Shown here piece by piece: positions 54,897-63,283 of a DNA stretch of 64,000 nucleotides. The notes beneath the pieces were generated by a model that saw only the letters and a program-made list of their open reading frames with translations, was not told the origin of the DNA and made no database searches. Within the stretch, counting starts at the first letter, position 1. The number at the start of each line of letters is the position of its first letter. The position numbers were made by a program, and so were the translations under genes. The stretch is from Pseudooceanicola nitratireducens (GTDB taxonomy: Bacteria > Pseudomonadota > Alphaproteobacteria > Rhodobacterales > Rhodobacteraceae): assembly GCF_900109195.1 (NCBI RefSeq), contig NZ_FNZG01000001.1:248001-312000 (forward strand). Direction: 5' to 3'.

Positions 54897-55967
54897 TTAC
54901 TCCGCCGCGACGAGCTTGGTGCCCGCGCCCACTTCTTTCTGGATCGCCGGGATGATCTTGTCGCCCCAAAGCTCCATCTGCTTCAGCATGGTCTTCTGGT
55001 TGAAGTCGCCCAGCTGGGTCTGCAGCGCGATGTGGTCGGGCTTCAGCACCTCGATCTCGGCCAGCAGCTTGTCGATGACCTGGTTCACGCTGCCCACGGG
55101 CAGGTTGTTGCGCAGCTCTTCGATGCTCGGGTCGGTGTCGGTCGGGACTTCCTTCATCAGATAGCCGTCGTCGGTCTGCTGGGTCCGGTTCTTCAGGCTG
55201 AAGGACAGGCGGCGCTGGAACAGCGCGTTTTCCAGGTAGTGATCGATCTCGGCGTCATTGTCGCTGGCATAGGCGCAGCGCAGGAAACCGATCCGCGATT
55301 TCGACCCGTCGGTGCCGGAATTGTCGATGGCCTCGTCGATCTGGCCACGGACGCGCTGCACCTGGTCCATGCCGCCCAGAAGCGCGGTGACGAACAGGTT
55401 CCAGCCTTCCTTGAAGGCGCGTTCGCGCAGGCGCGGGTTGCCGGTGGTCACCCAGATCGGCGGCAGCGGTTCCTGGACCGGGCGCGTCGCGATCGAGCTG
55501 GGCGGGATGTCCAGGTATTCGCTGTGGTGTTCAAAGATCTTCTGGCCAAGCGCCTTGGGCAGAACGTCCAGATATTCCTCGAAAATCTTCGAGCTGTCTT
55601 CCAGGTTGGTGCCGAAGCGCTGGAATTCGAAGTCCTGATAGCCCGAGCCGATGCCCAGCTCCAGCCGGCCACCCGAAAGGCTGTCGACCAGCCCGACCTC
55701 GGCCAGGAAACGCGGCGCGTGATACAGCGGCAGGATGCAGACGGCGGACCCCAGACGGATCGTCGTGGTCTTGGCGGCGGTATGCGCCACCATCATCAGC
55801 GGCGAGGGCGACAGCGAATAGTTGTTGAAGTGGTGCTCGGCATACCAGGCGTTCGAGAATCCGCATTGTTCGGCCATGACCGTCTGTTCGACGGAATTGG
55901 CGATCACCTCGTGCGAGGTCTGATGATAGCCGCGTTGCTGCGCAAGAATGAATGCACCGAAGTCCAT
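54897..55967 (-). CDS. LLM-class (luciferase-like) flavin-dependent monooxygenase
   Basis: A 356-residue TIM-barrel monooxygenase. MDFGAFILAQQRGYHQTSHE, WYAEHHFNNYSLSPSP and LGSAVCILPLYHAPRFLAEV are typical of bacterial luciferase alpha-like enzymes; GGRLELGIGSGYQ is the FMN-phosphate loop. Substrate unknown. It uses FMNH2 from the reductase encoded next. A LysR gene is divergent, so the operon is probably induced by its substrate. Confidence 0.92.
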   Translation of the reverse strand: MDFGAFILAQQRGYHQTSHEVIANSVEQTVMAEQCGFSNAWYAEHHFNNYSLSPSPLMMVAHTAAKTTTIRLGSAVCILPLYHAPRFLAEVGLVDSLSGGRLELGIGSGYQDFEFQRFGTNLEDSSKIFEEYLDVLPKALGQKIFEHHSEYLDIPPSSIATRPVQEPLPPIWVTTGNPRLRERAFKEGWNLFVTALLGGMDQVQRVRGQIDEAIDNSGTDGSKSRIGFLRCAYASDNDAEIDHYLENALFQRRLSFSLKNRTQQTDDGYLMKEVPTDTDPSIEELRNNLPVGSVNQVIDKLLAEIEVLKPDHIALQTQLGDFNQKTMLKQMELWGDKIIPAIQKEVGAGTKLVAAE

Positions 55968-55986
55968 TTTCGTCTCCTCCTAAGTT

Positions 55987-56000
55987 TGTTGCAGCCAACA
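55987..56000. promoter_or_regulatory. Candidate LysR binding palindrome
   Basis: TGTTGCAGCCAACA, an inverted repeat TGTTG-N4-CAACA, in the 100-base gap between the monooxygenase and lysR starts. A second small palindrome GCGTTTTTCGC lies at 56010-56020. Confidence 0.45.
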
Positions 56001-56072
56001 TACATTATTGCGTTTTTCGCGATAACGGGGTGAATATGGATTTGAGTTTTTTGGAATATGAAAAGGTGCCCC

Positions 56073-56999
56073 GTGGACAAACTGCGCGCGATGGAGCTTT
56101 TCGTGGCCACCGCCGAGACGGGCAGCTTTTCCGGGGCGGGGCGGCTGTACGGGCTGTCGCCCGCCAGCGTGTCGCGCCATGTCAACGATCTTGAGGCCGC
56201 CCTGGGGGTCGCGCTGCTGCATCGGTCGACCCGCGCCCTTGGCCTGACCGAGGGCGGAGAGACCTACCTGCGCGATGCCCGCGACATCCTGGCCAGCGTC
56301 AAGGCCGCCGACACCGCCGCCAGCGCCCGGCTGGATCACGTGGGCGGCGTGCTGCGAGTCCATTCGCGCACCATGTTCGGCGTCTCGGTCCTGGCGAAAC
56401 TGCAACCGGCGTTCCAAAGGCTGTACCCCGATCTGGTCGTCGACCTGCACCTGTCGGAACGCCAGGTCCGCCTGCGCGAAGACGGCTTCGACCTGGATTT
56501 CCGCATCGCCCCGCCGCAGGAAAGCGGGCTGATCCGCCGCCGCCTGTTCGAAAGCCGCCGCATCCTTGTGGCCGCGCCCGCTTATCTGGACAGCGCCCCG
56601 CCGCTGGTGACCCCGTCGGACATCGCGCAGCACGCCTGTCTGACCTACTGGCTGAGCCACGAACAGGTCTACTGGCGGTTCCGCGACGGCCAGCAAGAGG
56701 AAGAGATCCACATCCCCACGGCCTTCAGTTCCAACAACGGGCTGGTGCTGCTGGAAATGGTGCGCAACGGGCGCGGGCTTGCGCTGCTGGACGAATACAC
56801 GGTGGCCGAGGACATCGCGAAGGGCGACCTGGTCGAGCTTCTGCCGCATCTGCGCATCACCAATGCCACCTTCGAGGAGGGCATCTTTGCCACCTACCTG
56901 CAGACCCCCTTCGTGCCGGCAAAGCTGCGGCACTACCTGGATTTCGTCTCGGCCAACTGGGCGCGGGTGCGCGGTGGCGGGCGGGTCCAGGGCGGGTGA
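56073..56999 (+). CDS. LysR-family transcriptional regulator
   Basis: About 308 residues from the GTG at 56073 (AAAGGTG upstream), giving DKLRAMELFVATAETGSFSG; an ATG at 56058 would add five residues. The helix-turn-helix is SGAGRLYGLSPASVSRHVND; the effector domain runs from residue 90 (VLRVHSRTMFGVSVLAKLQP) to the end. The CrgA/AaeR-type subgroup is likely. It probably controls the divergent flavin monooxygenase genes. Confidence 0.92.
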   Translation: MDKLRAMELFVATAETGSFSGAGRLYGLSPASVSRHVNDLEAALGVALLHRSTRALGLTEGGETYLRDARDILASVKAADTAASARLDHVGGVLRVHSRTMFGVSVLAKLQPAFQRLYPDLVVDLHLSERQVRLREDGFDLDFRIAPPQESGLIRRRLFESRRILVAAPAYLDSAPPLVTPSDIAQHACLTYWLSHEQVYWRFRDGQQEEEIHIPTAFSSNNGLVLLEMVRNGRGLALLDEYTVAEDIAKGDLVELLPHLRITNATFEEGIFATYLQTPFVPAKLRHYLDFVSANWARVRGGGRVQGG

Positions 57000-57102
57000 C
57001 CCTGTGCCACTGGGCAGGGCGGGGGCGACACAAGGTTCCGCGGCTGGCCGGCGGCCATACCGGGAATGCAAAAACCCTGAAAAAACACCGCTGCGAAAGC
57101 CT

Positions 57103-57116
57103 TGACCGACTGGTCA
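57103..57116. promoter_or_regulatory. TetR operator, site 1 (upstream of tetR)
   Basis: TGACCGACTGGTCA, a perfect TGACC-N4-GGTCA palindrome, 46 bases before the TetR start. It shares its form with three sites at 58949-59090, implying autoregulation. Confidence 0.75.
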
Positions 57117-57162
57117 GTCACAGGCATCTTGGGTCGACGAATTTCCCAGGTGACCAAGCCCA

Positions 57163-57798
57163 ATGACCGAGCAAACAAGCGCCACTGATCTAAGCATCCC
57201 GCCCTATGGCGAGGACACGGTGAGCGAGCGGATGCAATCCATCCTCGACACCGGCACGGCGCTGTTTGCCGAAAAGGGCTATGACGCGACCTCGATGCGC
57301 GACATCGCCTCGGCCGCCGGGGTGTCCAAGGCGCTGCTTTACCATCACTTCACCAGCAAGGAAGACATCTACGCCCGCATCGCCTTTTCGGCCACGCAGA
57401 ACCTGAACCAATACGTCTGGGACCGGATCCCGGCGGATGGCACGGCGGCGGAAAAGCTGCGCGCCTTCATGGTCGCGGCGGCGCAGTTCTTCACCCATCA
57501 CCGCTCGGCCTGGGTGGCGGCCAGCAATGCCTTCTGGTCCGACCCCGACCGCCACCGGATGGAGCAACGCCTGGCCCGCCGCCGCGCCTTCGAGATGATG
57601 CTGCGCGACATCGTCCGCGCCGGCGTCGAAAGCGGAGAGTTCGGCGACGTCGACCCCGCCATGACCGGCCGCCTTGTCCTGTCCGGGATCAACTGGATGC
57701 ACCGCTGGCACGACCCCGAAAAGACCCTGACGCCGGAAGAAATCGTCAACCAATACGCCGATATCCTGCTGGGCGGGTTGATGGCCAAGGCGGGGTAG
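57163..57798 (+). CDS. TetR-family transcriptional regulator
   Basis: A 211-residue repressor. The DNA-binding domain spans residues 20-70: LDTGTALFAEKGYDATSMRD, IASAAGVSKALLYHHFTSKE. The ligand domain follows with HHRSAWVAASNAFWSDPDRH. It resembles regulators of acyl-CoA metabolism (FadR/PsrA/LiuQ-like) in general form. The four shared palindromes show its probable targets: itself, the TctC-type gene and the acyl-CoA operon. The inducer may be an acyl-CoA made by the operon; that is inference. Confidence 0.92.
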   Translation: MTEQTSATDLSIPPYGEDTVSERMQSILDTGTALFAEKGYDATSMRDIASAAGVSKALLYHHFTSKEDIYARIAFSATQNLNQYVWDRIPADGTAAEKLRAFMVAAAQFFTHHRSAWVAASNAFWSDPDRHRMEQRLARRRAFEMMLRDIVRAGVESGEFGDVDPAMTGRLVLSGINWMHRWHDPEKTLTPEEIVNQYADILLGGLMAKAG

Positions 57799-57850
57799 GG
57801 GGCAGCAGTCCCCCGTCGACGTCAGTCCCATACATGTGAAAACCCTTCGC

Positions 57851-57867
57851 AACCGCGGCGGTTTTTT
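57851..57867 (+). terminator. Short terminator after tetR
   Basis: AACCG / CGGTT with loop CGG followed by TTTT, about 50 bases after the stop. The stem is short, so strength is uncertain. Confidence 0.55.
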
Positions 57868-57895
57868 CCTTTGTCGGGCAGCCACCACCCCAAAG

Positions 57896-57925
57896 AAAAA
57901 CCCCCAGTGCCAGGCACCGGGGGTT
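57896..57925 (-). terminator. Terminator after the TctC-type gene
   Basis: On the minus strand AACCCCCGGTGCC / GGCACTGGGGGTT with loop T followed by TTTTTCTTTG. It is 25 bases beyond the stop codon. Confidence 0.88.
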
Positions 57926-57949
57926 CGCATGGTCAGGACCTGAAACAGA

Positions 57950-58927
57950 TCATTCCAGAGTGATGTTGTTTTCCTTGATCACGCCGCCCCAGAACTCCTG
58001 GTCCCAGTCCAGCTGGGCCTGCATCGCGTCGGGGCCGCCGACGTGGGGGGTCATGCCGACATTGGTCATCTTGGTCTGAAGCTCTTCGTTCTTCATCGCG
58101 TTCTGCAGCGCGGCCGAGACGCGGGCGATCTGGTCTTCGGGGGTGCCGGCCGGGGCCAGGACGCCGAACCAGAAGGACGACACCAGGTCGGGATAGCCCA
58201 GTTCAACCGTGGTCGGCAGATCGGGGAAACGTTCATGACGTTCCTCGGTCGAGATGGCGAGCATCTTCAGGTCGCCCGCTTCCTCGTGTTTGACCAGCGA
58301 AATCGGGGTCGAGAAGTTCAGGTCGTTCTGGCCGCCGATCAGGTCGACGATGGCCGAGGGGTTGTTGCGATAGGCAACGTCCACCATGGGCACGCCCAGT
58401 TTATCCTGCAGCACCATGCCGAACAGATGCGTGACCGAGCCCGGCCCAAGCGTCGCATAGCGCAGCGGCTGGCCGGATTCGACGGCCTTGGCCTTCAGCT
58501 CGTCCAGGGTGCTCACGCCCATGGAGGCGGGCACGGTCACGGTCAGCGGGCCGCTCATCATGGTGCCGACGGGGACAAAGCTGTCCAGGTCATAGGTCAG
58601 GTTGCTGCGCAGAAGGACGTTCAGCGACAGTGGGCCGGTGGCACCGATGAAATAGGTCAGGCCATCGGGCTTGGCCGCGGCGGCATAGGTCGCGCCGATG
58701 ATTCCGTTCGAACCGGGCTTGTTTTCGACCACGACGGGCTGGTCCAGTTCGGACGACATCATGTCGCCGATCTGACGCACGAGGCCGTCGATCAGACCGC
58801 CGCCGCCATAGGGCACGATCAGGTGAATCGGGTCGCCGGACTGCGCCGAAGCGGCGAAGGGCGTGGTGGCTGCGGCGATGGCAAAGCCAGCGGCGGCCAG
58901 GATATTTCTGCGGTTGAACTCAGTCAT
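57950..58927 (-). CDS. Tripartite tricarboxylate transporter substrate-binding protein (TctC/Bug family)
   Basis: A 325-residue periplasmic binding protein. The signal FNRRNILAAAGFAIAAATTP has a twin arginine and ends near ASA/QS. The mature protein has IHLIVPYGGGGLIDGLVRQI, NKPGSNGIIGATYAAAAKPD and LGYPDLVSSFWFGVLAPAGT, the core Bug motifs. It should bind a carboxylate. No tctA or tctB membrane genes are next to it, so it must use partners elsewhere. GGGAGGAG precedes the ATG; a TetR palindrome lies 22 bases upstream. Confidence 0.93.
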   Translation of the reverse strand: MTEFNRRNILAAAGFAIAAATTPFAASAQSGDPIHLIVPYGGGGLIDGLVRQIGDMMSSELDQPVVVENKPGSNGIIGATYAAAAKPDGLTYFIGATGPLSLNVLLRSNLTYDLDSFVPVGTMMSGPLTVTVPASMGVSTLDELKAKAVESGQPLRYATLGPGSVTHLFGMVLQDKLGVPMVDVAYRNNPSAIVDLIGGQNDLNFSTPISLVKHEEAGDLKMLAISTEERHERFPDLPTTVELGYPDLVSSFWFGVLAPAGTPEDQIARVSAALQNAMKNEELQTKMTNVGMTPHVGGPDAMQAQLDWDQEFWGGVIKENNITLE

Positions 58928-58948
58928 TTCAATGCTCCTCCCATAGGC

Positions 58949-58962
58949 TGACCGAACGGTTG
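58949..58962. promoter_or_regulatory. TetR operator, site 2 (imperfect)
   Basis: TGACCGAACGGTTG, matching TGACC-N4-GGTCA except in the last two bases. It sits just upstream of the TctC-type start. Confidence 0.6.
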
Positions 58963-58993
58963 GTTTGTCCGGGTCAAGCTGGACGCTAGGGGG

Positions 58994-59007
58994 TGACCGG
59001 TCGGTCA
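58994..59007. promoter_or_regulatory. TetR operator, site 3
   Basis: TGACCGGTCGGTCA, perfect arms, in the divergent region between the TctC-type gene and the acyl-CoA operon. Confidence 0.75.
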
Positions 59008-59076
59008 GTCAAGCCTATTTTTTGGTAAAAATTTTGTTGCGTCCGCAAATTCTCCTCGCTAATCCTGAGTCGTGAC

Positions 59077-59090
59077 TGACCGACCGGTCA
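59077..59090. promoter_or_regulatory. TetR operator, site 4
   Basis: TGACCGACCGGTCA, perfect arms, 72 bases before the enoyl-CoA hydratase start and well placed to block its promoter. Confidence 0.78.
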
Positions 59091-59162
59091 GCGCGGGAGG
59101 GGCCTGTGACGGGCCTGAGAGGGGCCTGTGTTCAAGGCCGAAATTCAAGGGAGGAGCCTGCC

Positions 59163-59936
59163 ATGATGGGCAAGGAACACGTGCGAGTCGAGATGGACGG
59201 AATGGTGGCGCTGGTCACCCTGGCACGCCCTCCGGTCAACGCGCTGAACCGCAAGATGCGCCACGAGATCGTCGAGATCTTTGACGAGATTTCGCAGCGC
59301 GACGACATCCGCGCCGCCGTGCTGACCGCCGAGGGCAAGGTCTTCTGCGCCGGGGCCGATCTGAAGGACCGCCCCGATCCGGCAAACCCCGGCGACTTTC
59401 TGGAACACAACCGCATCACCCGCGAGACCGGCAATTCGATCCGCGAATGCGCCAAGCCCGTCGTCGCCGCGATCAATGGCACCGCCCTGGGCGCGGGCCT
59501 GGGCCTGATGGCGTCCTGCGACATCTACTATGCCTCGGAAAACGCGGTCTTCGGCATGCCTGAAATCAACGTCGGGCTCGCCGGCGGCGCTGCGATGCTG
59601 AATTCGCTGTTCGGCCGCTCGACCATGCGGCGGATGTTCTTCACCGGCTGCCGCCTGACCGCGCAGGAACTGTACGAGCGCAACATCATCGAGGCCGTCA
59701 CCAAGCCTGAAGACCTGGTCGCCACCGCCATGAAGACCGCGCAGGACATCGCCGCCAAGGCGCCGCTGGCGATGAAATACGCCAAGGAATCCGCCAACAT
59801 GGTCGAAAACATGCCGCAGCGCGACGCCTACCGGCTGGAACAGAACTACACCATGGCCCTGTCCAAGACCGAGGACGCCAAGGAGGCGCGCATGGCCTTC
59901 CTTGAAAAGCGCGACCCGGTGTTCAAGGGGCGCTGA
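59163..59936 (+). CDS. Enoyl-CoA hydratase/isomerase family protein
   Basis: A 257-residue crotonase. The oxyanion loop is VFCAGADLKDR, then GTALGAGLGLMASCDIYYAS and FGMPEINVGLAGGAAML. The Glu in MPEINVGL matches the second catalytic Glu of hydratases; the first usual Glu is not in its place, so an isomerase or other crotonase reaction is possible. The ATG at 59163 follows AAGGGAGGAG. First gene of a four-gene operon. Confidence 0.92.
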   Translation: MMGKEHVRVEMDGMVALVTLARPPVNALNRKMRHEIVEIFDEISQRDDIRAAVLTAEGKVFCAGADLKDRPDPANPGDFLEHNRITRETGNSIRECAKPVVAAINGTALGAGLGLMASCDIYYASENAVFGMPEINVGLAGGAAMLNSLFGRSTMRRMFFTGCRLTAQELYERNIIEAVTKPEDLVATAMKTAQDIAAKAPLAMKYAKESANMVENMPQRDAYRLEQNYTMALSKTEDAKEARMAFLEKRDPVFKGR

Positions 59937-59939
59937 GAT

Positions 59940-62090
59940 ATGACCCTGCAGGACAAGACCATCGCCCAGTCGCGCGGGCTCGACCCGATTTTCGCGCCGC
60001 AATCCATTGCCGTGATCGGGGCGTCCTCGGATCCGACCAAGACCGGCGGCCGCCCGATCCACATGCTCAAGATGCATGGCTACAAGGGCCGCATCTACCC
60101 GGTGAACCCCAAGTCCGAGGTGGTGCAGGATCTTCCGGCCTTTGCCTCGCTTGATGCGCTGCCCGAGGTGCCGGACCTGATCATGGTTCTGGTCCCCGGC
60201 GCGGCCGCCGTGGCCGTGCTGGAACGCGCGGTCGAACTGGGCGTGGGCGCGGCGATTGTCCTGTCCGCGGGCTTTGCCGAAAACGGCCCCGAGGGGCAGG
60301 CGCTTCAGGCCCGTGTCACCGAACTGGCCGCCACCAGCGGCATGCGCATCGTCGGCCCCAACTGCCTGGGCGCGGTCAGCGTGCGGGATGCGGTGATCGC
60401 CACCTTCTCGGTCGCGCTGGAAAAGGACATGCCCAAGCCCGGCGGGATTTCCATCGTGTCGCAAAGCGGCAATGTCGGCAGCGCCGCCCTGGCCAACCTG
60501 CACGAGGCCGGCGCCGGTCTGGCGCGCTTCATCGCCACCGGAAACGAGGCCGACGTTCAGGCTGCCGACGCGCTGGAATGGGTCGCCCAGGATGACGAGA
60601 CGAACGTGATCCTCTGCGTGCTGGAAACCTGCCGCGATGGCGCCCGCCTGACCCGCGCGCTGGACAAGGCCCGCGCCAGCGGCAAGCCGGTCGTGGTGAT
60701 GAAGATCGGCACCTCGGAAGCCGGACAGAAGGCCGCCCTGTCGCATACCGGCGGGCTGGCCGGAAGCGACCGCGTCTTTGACGCCGTCTTCGACCGTCAC
60801 GGCGCGATCCGCGTGCATTCGCTGGAGGAAATGGTCAACACCGGCATCGCGCTGGACGCCATGGGCGACCGCCGCATCGGCACGGATCCTTCCGTGGCGA
60901 TCGTCGCGGCCTCGGGCGGGTTCGGCGTGATGATGGCCGATGCCGCCGCCGCCAATGGCGTTGCGGTCAATCCCCTGTCCGAGGCGACGCAGGCGCGGAT
61001 CAAGGCGGTGCTGCCGCTGGCCTCGGCGGTGAACCCGATCGACGCCACCGCGCAGATGTCGGCCAACCCCGATTTCCTTGAGGAACTGGTGGATTCGGCC
61101 CTGTCCGATCCCGCCAATTCCACCGCCTGCCTGATGCTGTCCATGGGCATGGGCATTCCGCGTCTGCGCAAGGTTTATACCGATGCGCTGGCCCGCGTGA
61201 CCGCAAAGCACCCGGAAAAGACCGTGGTCGCCTGCATCGCCCAGCCGCAGGACGCGGTCGAGGAACTGCGCGGCCTGGGCATCGCCTGTTTCCCCACCAT
61301 CGACGCCTGCATGGCCGGGATTGCCGCCCTTTCGGCACGCGACCGGATCCAGACCCGCGGCGCGGTCGAGGTCGAGCAGATCGCCGTCGAAGCGCTCTCT
61401 CCCGAGGCCTGGCGAAACGAGGCCTCGGCCAAGGTCGCCCTGCGCGCCGCCGGTCTGCCCTTCCCGGAAGAGATCATCGCCCGCAGCCCGGATGAGGCCG
61501 CAAAGGCGGCCGAGAAGATCGGCGGGCCCGTGGCCATGAAGATCTTGTCGCCCGACATCCAGCACAAAAGCGATATCGGCGGCGTGCAGTTGGGCATCAG
61601 CGGGGCCGAGAATGTCGCCGCCGCCTACAAGCGGATCATGCTTGCGGTGGAACTGCATGCCTCGGACGCGCGTGTCGACGGTGTGCTGGTCGCGCCGATG
61701 GCGACGGGCGGCACCGAACTGATCCTGGGCGCGACCCGTGATGCCACCTTCGGGTCCGTCGTCATGATCGGCCTGGGCGGCATCTTTGCCGAGATCTTCG
61801 AAGACACCGCCCTGGCGCTGGCCCCGGTCAGCAAGACCCAGGCCGAAACCATGGTCCGGTCGCTGAAAGCCTTCCCGCTGCTGGACGGCGCGCGGGGCCG
61901 GGCCCCGGCGGATCTGGACGCCCTGACCGACGCCATCGTCAACCTGTCGCGCTTTGTCGCGCGTTTTGCCGACGACGTGGCCGAAATCGACATCAACCCG
62001 CTGCTTGTCCGCGACAAGGGGCAGGGGGCCATGGCGCTGGACGCGCTGATCATCCCCAATGACCACCATCAGGCGGAGGCCGCAGAATGA
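59940..62090 (+). CDS. ADP-forming acyl-CoA ligase (acetate-CoA ligase family)
   Basis: A 716-residue fused enzyme. An N-terminal CoA-binding domain (IAVIGASSDPTKTGGRPIHM) is followed by succinyl-CoA ligase-like domains with the phospho-His motif LSHTGGLAGSDRVFD and SQSGNVGSAALAN, and a C-terminal ATP-grasp domain (GPVAMKILSPDIQHKSDIGG). It should activate a carboxylic acid with ATP to acyl-CoA, ADP and phosphate. It starts 3 bases after the hydratase and its stop overlaps the next start. Confidence 0.94.
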   Translation: MTLQDKTIAQSRGLDPIFAPQSIAVIGASSDPTKTGGRPIHMLKMHGYKGRIYPVNPKSEVVQDLPAFASLDALPEVPDLIMVLVPGAAAVAVLERAVELGVGAAIVLSAGFAENGPEGQALQARVTELAATSGMRIVGPNCLGAVSVRDAVIATFSVALEKDMPKPGGISIVSQSGNVGSAALANLHEAGAGLARFIATGNEADVQAADALEWVAQDDETNVILCVLETCRDGARLTRALDKARASGKPVVVMKIGTSEAGQKAALSHTGGLAGSDRVFDAVFDRHGAIRVHSLEEMVNTGIALDAMGDRRIGTDPSVAIVAASGGFGVMMADAAAANGVAVNPLSEATQARIKAVLPLASAVNPIDATAQMSANPDFLEELVDSALSDPANSTACLMLSMGMGIPRLRKVYTDALARVTAKHPEKTVVACIAQPQDAVEELRGLGIACFPTIDACMAGIAALSARDRIQTRGAVEVEQIAVEALSPEAWRNEASAKVALRAAGLPFPEEIIARSPDEAAKAAEKIGGPVAMKILSPDIQHKSDIGGVQLGISGAENVAAAYKRIMLAVELHASDARVDGVLVAPMATGGTELILGATRDATFGSVVMIGLGGIFAEIFEDTALALAPVSKTQAETMVRSLKAFPLLDGARGRAPADLDALTDAIVNLSRFVARFADDVAEIDINPLLVRDKGQGAMALDALIIPNDHHQAEAAE

Positions 62091-63280
62091 CCCATGTGGA
62101 CCCCAAGACCGAAGGCGCAACGCCTGCGGCCGGCAGCTATGCCGCAAAGACCCGCGCCTGGATCCAGGCCAACCTGACAGACGAACTGCGCACCGACCGC
62201 TGTCTTGACCCCGGCGCGACGCTGCAACAGAAGATCGACTTCGAAGCGGCCCAGCACATCGGCGGTCTGACCGGCATCATGTGGCCCAAGGACTATGGCG
62301 GCCACGGTCTGACCGTGCGCGAACACCTTGAGGCGAACCGCGAAATCGGCCTGTCGCCGATGCCCAATGCGGTGAACTCCATCGGCAAGGAACTGGCCGG
62401 GCCGATCATCATGGCCGTGGGCCGCGAGGACCAGAAACGCGACCTGCTGCCCAAGATCCTCAAGATGGAACACATCTGGTGCCAGGGCTTTTCCGAACCC
62501 GGTGCCGGATCGGACCTGGCCGGTCTGCGCACCCGCGCCGAGAAAACCGCCGACGGCTGGAAGGTCAACGGTCAGAAGATCTGGACCTCGGGCGCGTCGA
62601 AATCGCAGCGCTGCCTGCTGCTGGCACGCTCGGGCAAACCCGAGGACCGCCACAAGGGCCTGATGCTATTTGCCGTGCCGATGGACAGCCCCGGCATCGA
62701 CGTGCGCGAGATCACCTCGATCGACGGGGCGCGGTCGTTTTGCGAGGTCTTCTTCAACGACGTGATCGTCGATGATGCCAATATGCTGGGATCGCCCGAC
62801 GAAGGCTGGGCTGCGGCAACGCGGGTTCTGTCCATCGAACGGGCGACCAACCGCATGTACCGGTCCTGGCGCTTCCAAAGCGAAATCGACCACCTGGTGA
62901 TGGGCTGCCAAAGCGACAACCGCACCTATAAGATCCTGCGCGGCTATCGCCGAGAACTGGCCCAGTGCCGCATCGACGTTGAGCTGCTGAAGGGCCATGT
63001 CGAGGCGCTGGTGGACGATCTGCTGGACGGCAAGGAAATCGGCCCGCGCGGCAGTTTCCCGAAACTCTTCTGGTCCGAGGCGCACCAGCGCTTTGCCCAG
63101 ATGGCCTATGAAATCGTGTCGCGCTTCCCGGCCGACAGCAATCAGGCGCTGCGCGACCTGAAGGCCCGGATGGAGCATATCTACCTGACCGGCCGCGCCG
63201 AGACGATCTATGCCGGCACGACCGAGATCCAGCTGGACATCATTGCCAAACGTATCCTCAAGCTGAAAAAGGCGGCCTGA
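62087..63280 (+). CDS. Acyl-CoA dehydrogenase, first of two
   Basis: A 397-residue flavoenzyme. WCQGFSEPGAGSDLAGLRTR and GWKVNGQKIWTSGA are the FAD and substrate-binding signatures; the end has AETIYAGTTEIQLDIIAKRI. In most acyl-CoA dehydrogenases the corresponding place reads YEGT, with the catalytic Glu; here it is Ala, as in a subgroup that uses a base elsewhere. The start overlaps the previous stop (ATGA) and the second dehydrogenase follows 3 bases later, so the two may form a heteromer. Confidence 0.93.
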   Translation: MTHVDPKTEGATPAAGSYAAKTRAWIQANLTDELRTDRCLDPGATLQQKIDFEAAQHIGGLTGIMWPKDYGGHGLTVREHLEANREIGLSPMPNAVNSIGKELAGPIIMAVGREDQKRDLLPKILKMEHIWCQGFSEPGAGSDLAGLRTRAEKTADGWKVNGQKIWTSGASKSQRCLLLARSGKPEDRHKGLMLFAVPMDSPGIDVREITSIDGARSFCEVFFNDVIVDDANMLGSPDEGWAAATRVLSIERATNRMYRSWRFQSEIDHLVMGCQSDNRTYKILRGYRRELAQCRIDVELLKGHVEALVDDLLDGKEIGPRGSFPKLFWSEAHQRFAQMAYEIVSRFPADSNQALRDLKARMEHIYLTGRAETIYAGTTEIQLDIIAKRILKLKKAA

Positions 63281-63283
63281 CCC

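Noticed and set aside
59145-62147. A 1000-codon open frame on the minus strand
   Set aside because: It lies antisense to the hydratase and CoA-ligase genes, which have clear family motifs. High G+C at third positions removes stop codons from the opposite strand; the translation is His/Gly/Arg-rich without domains.
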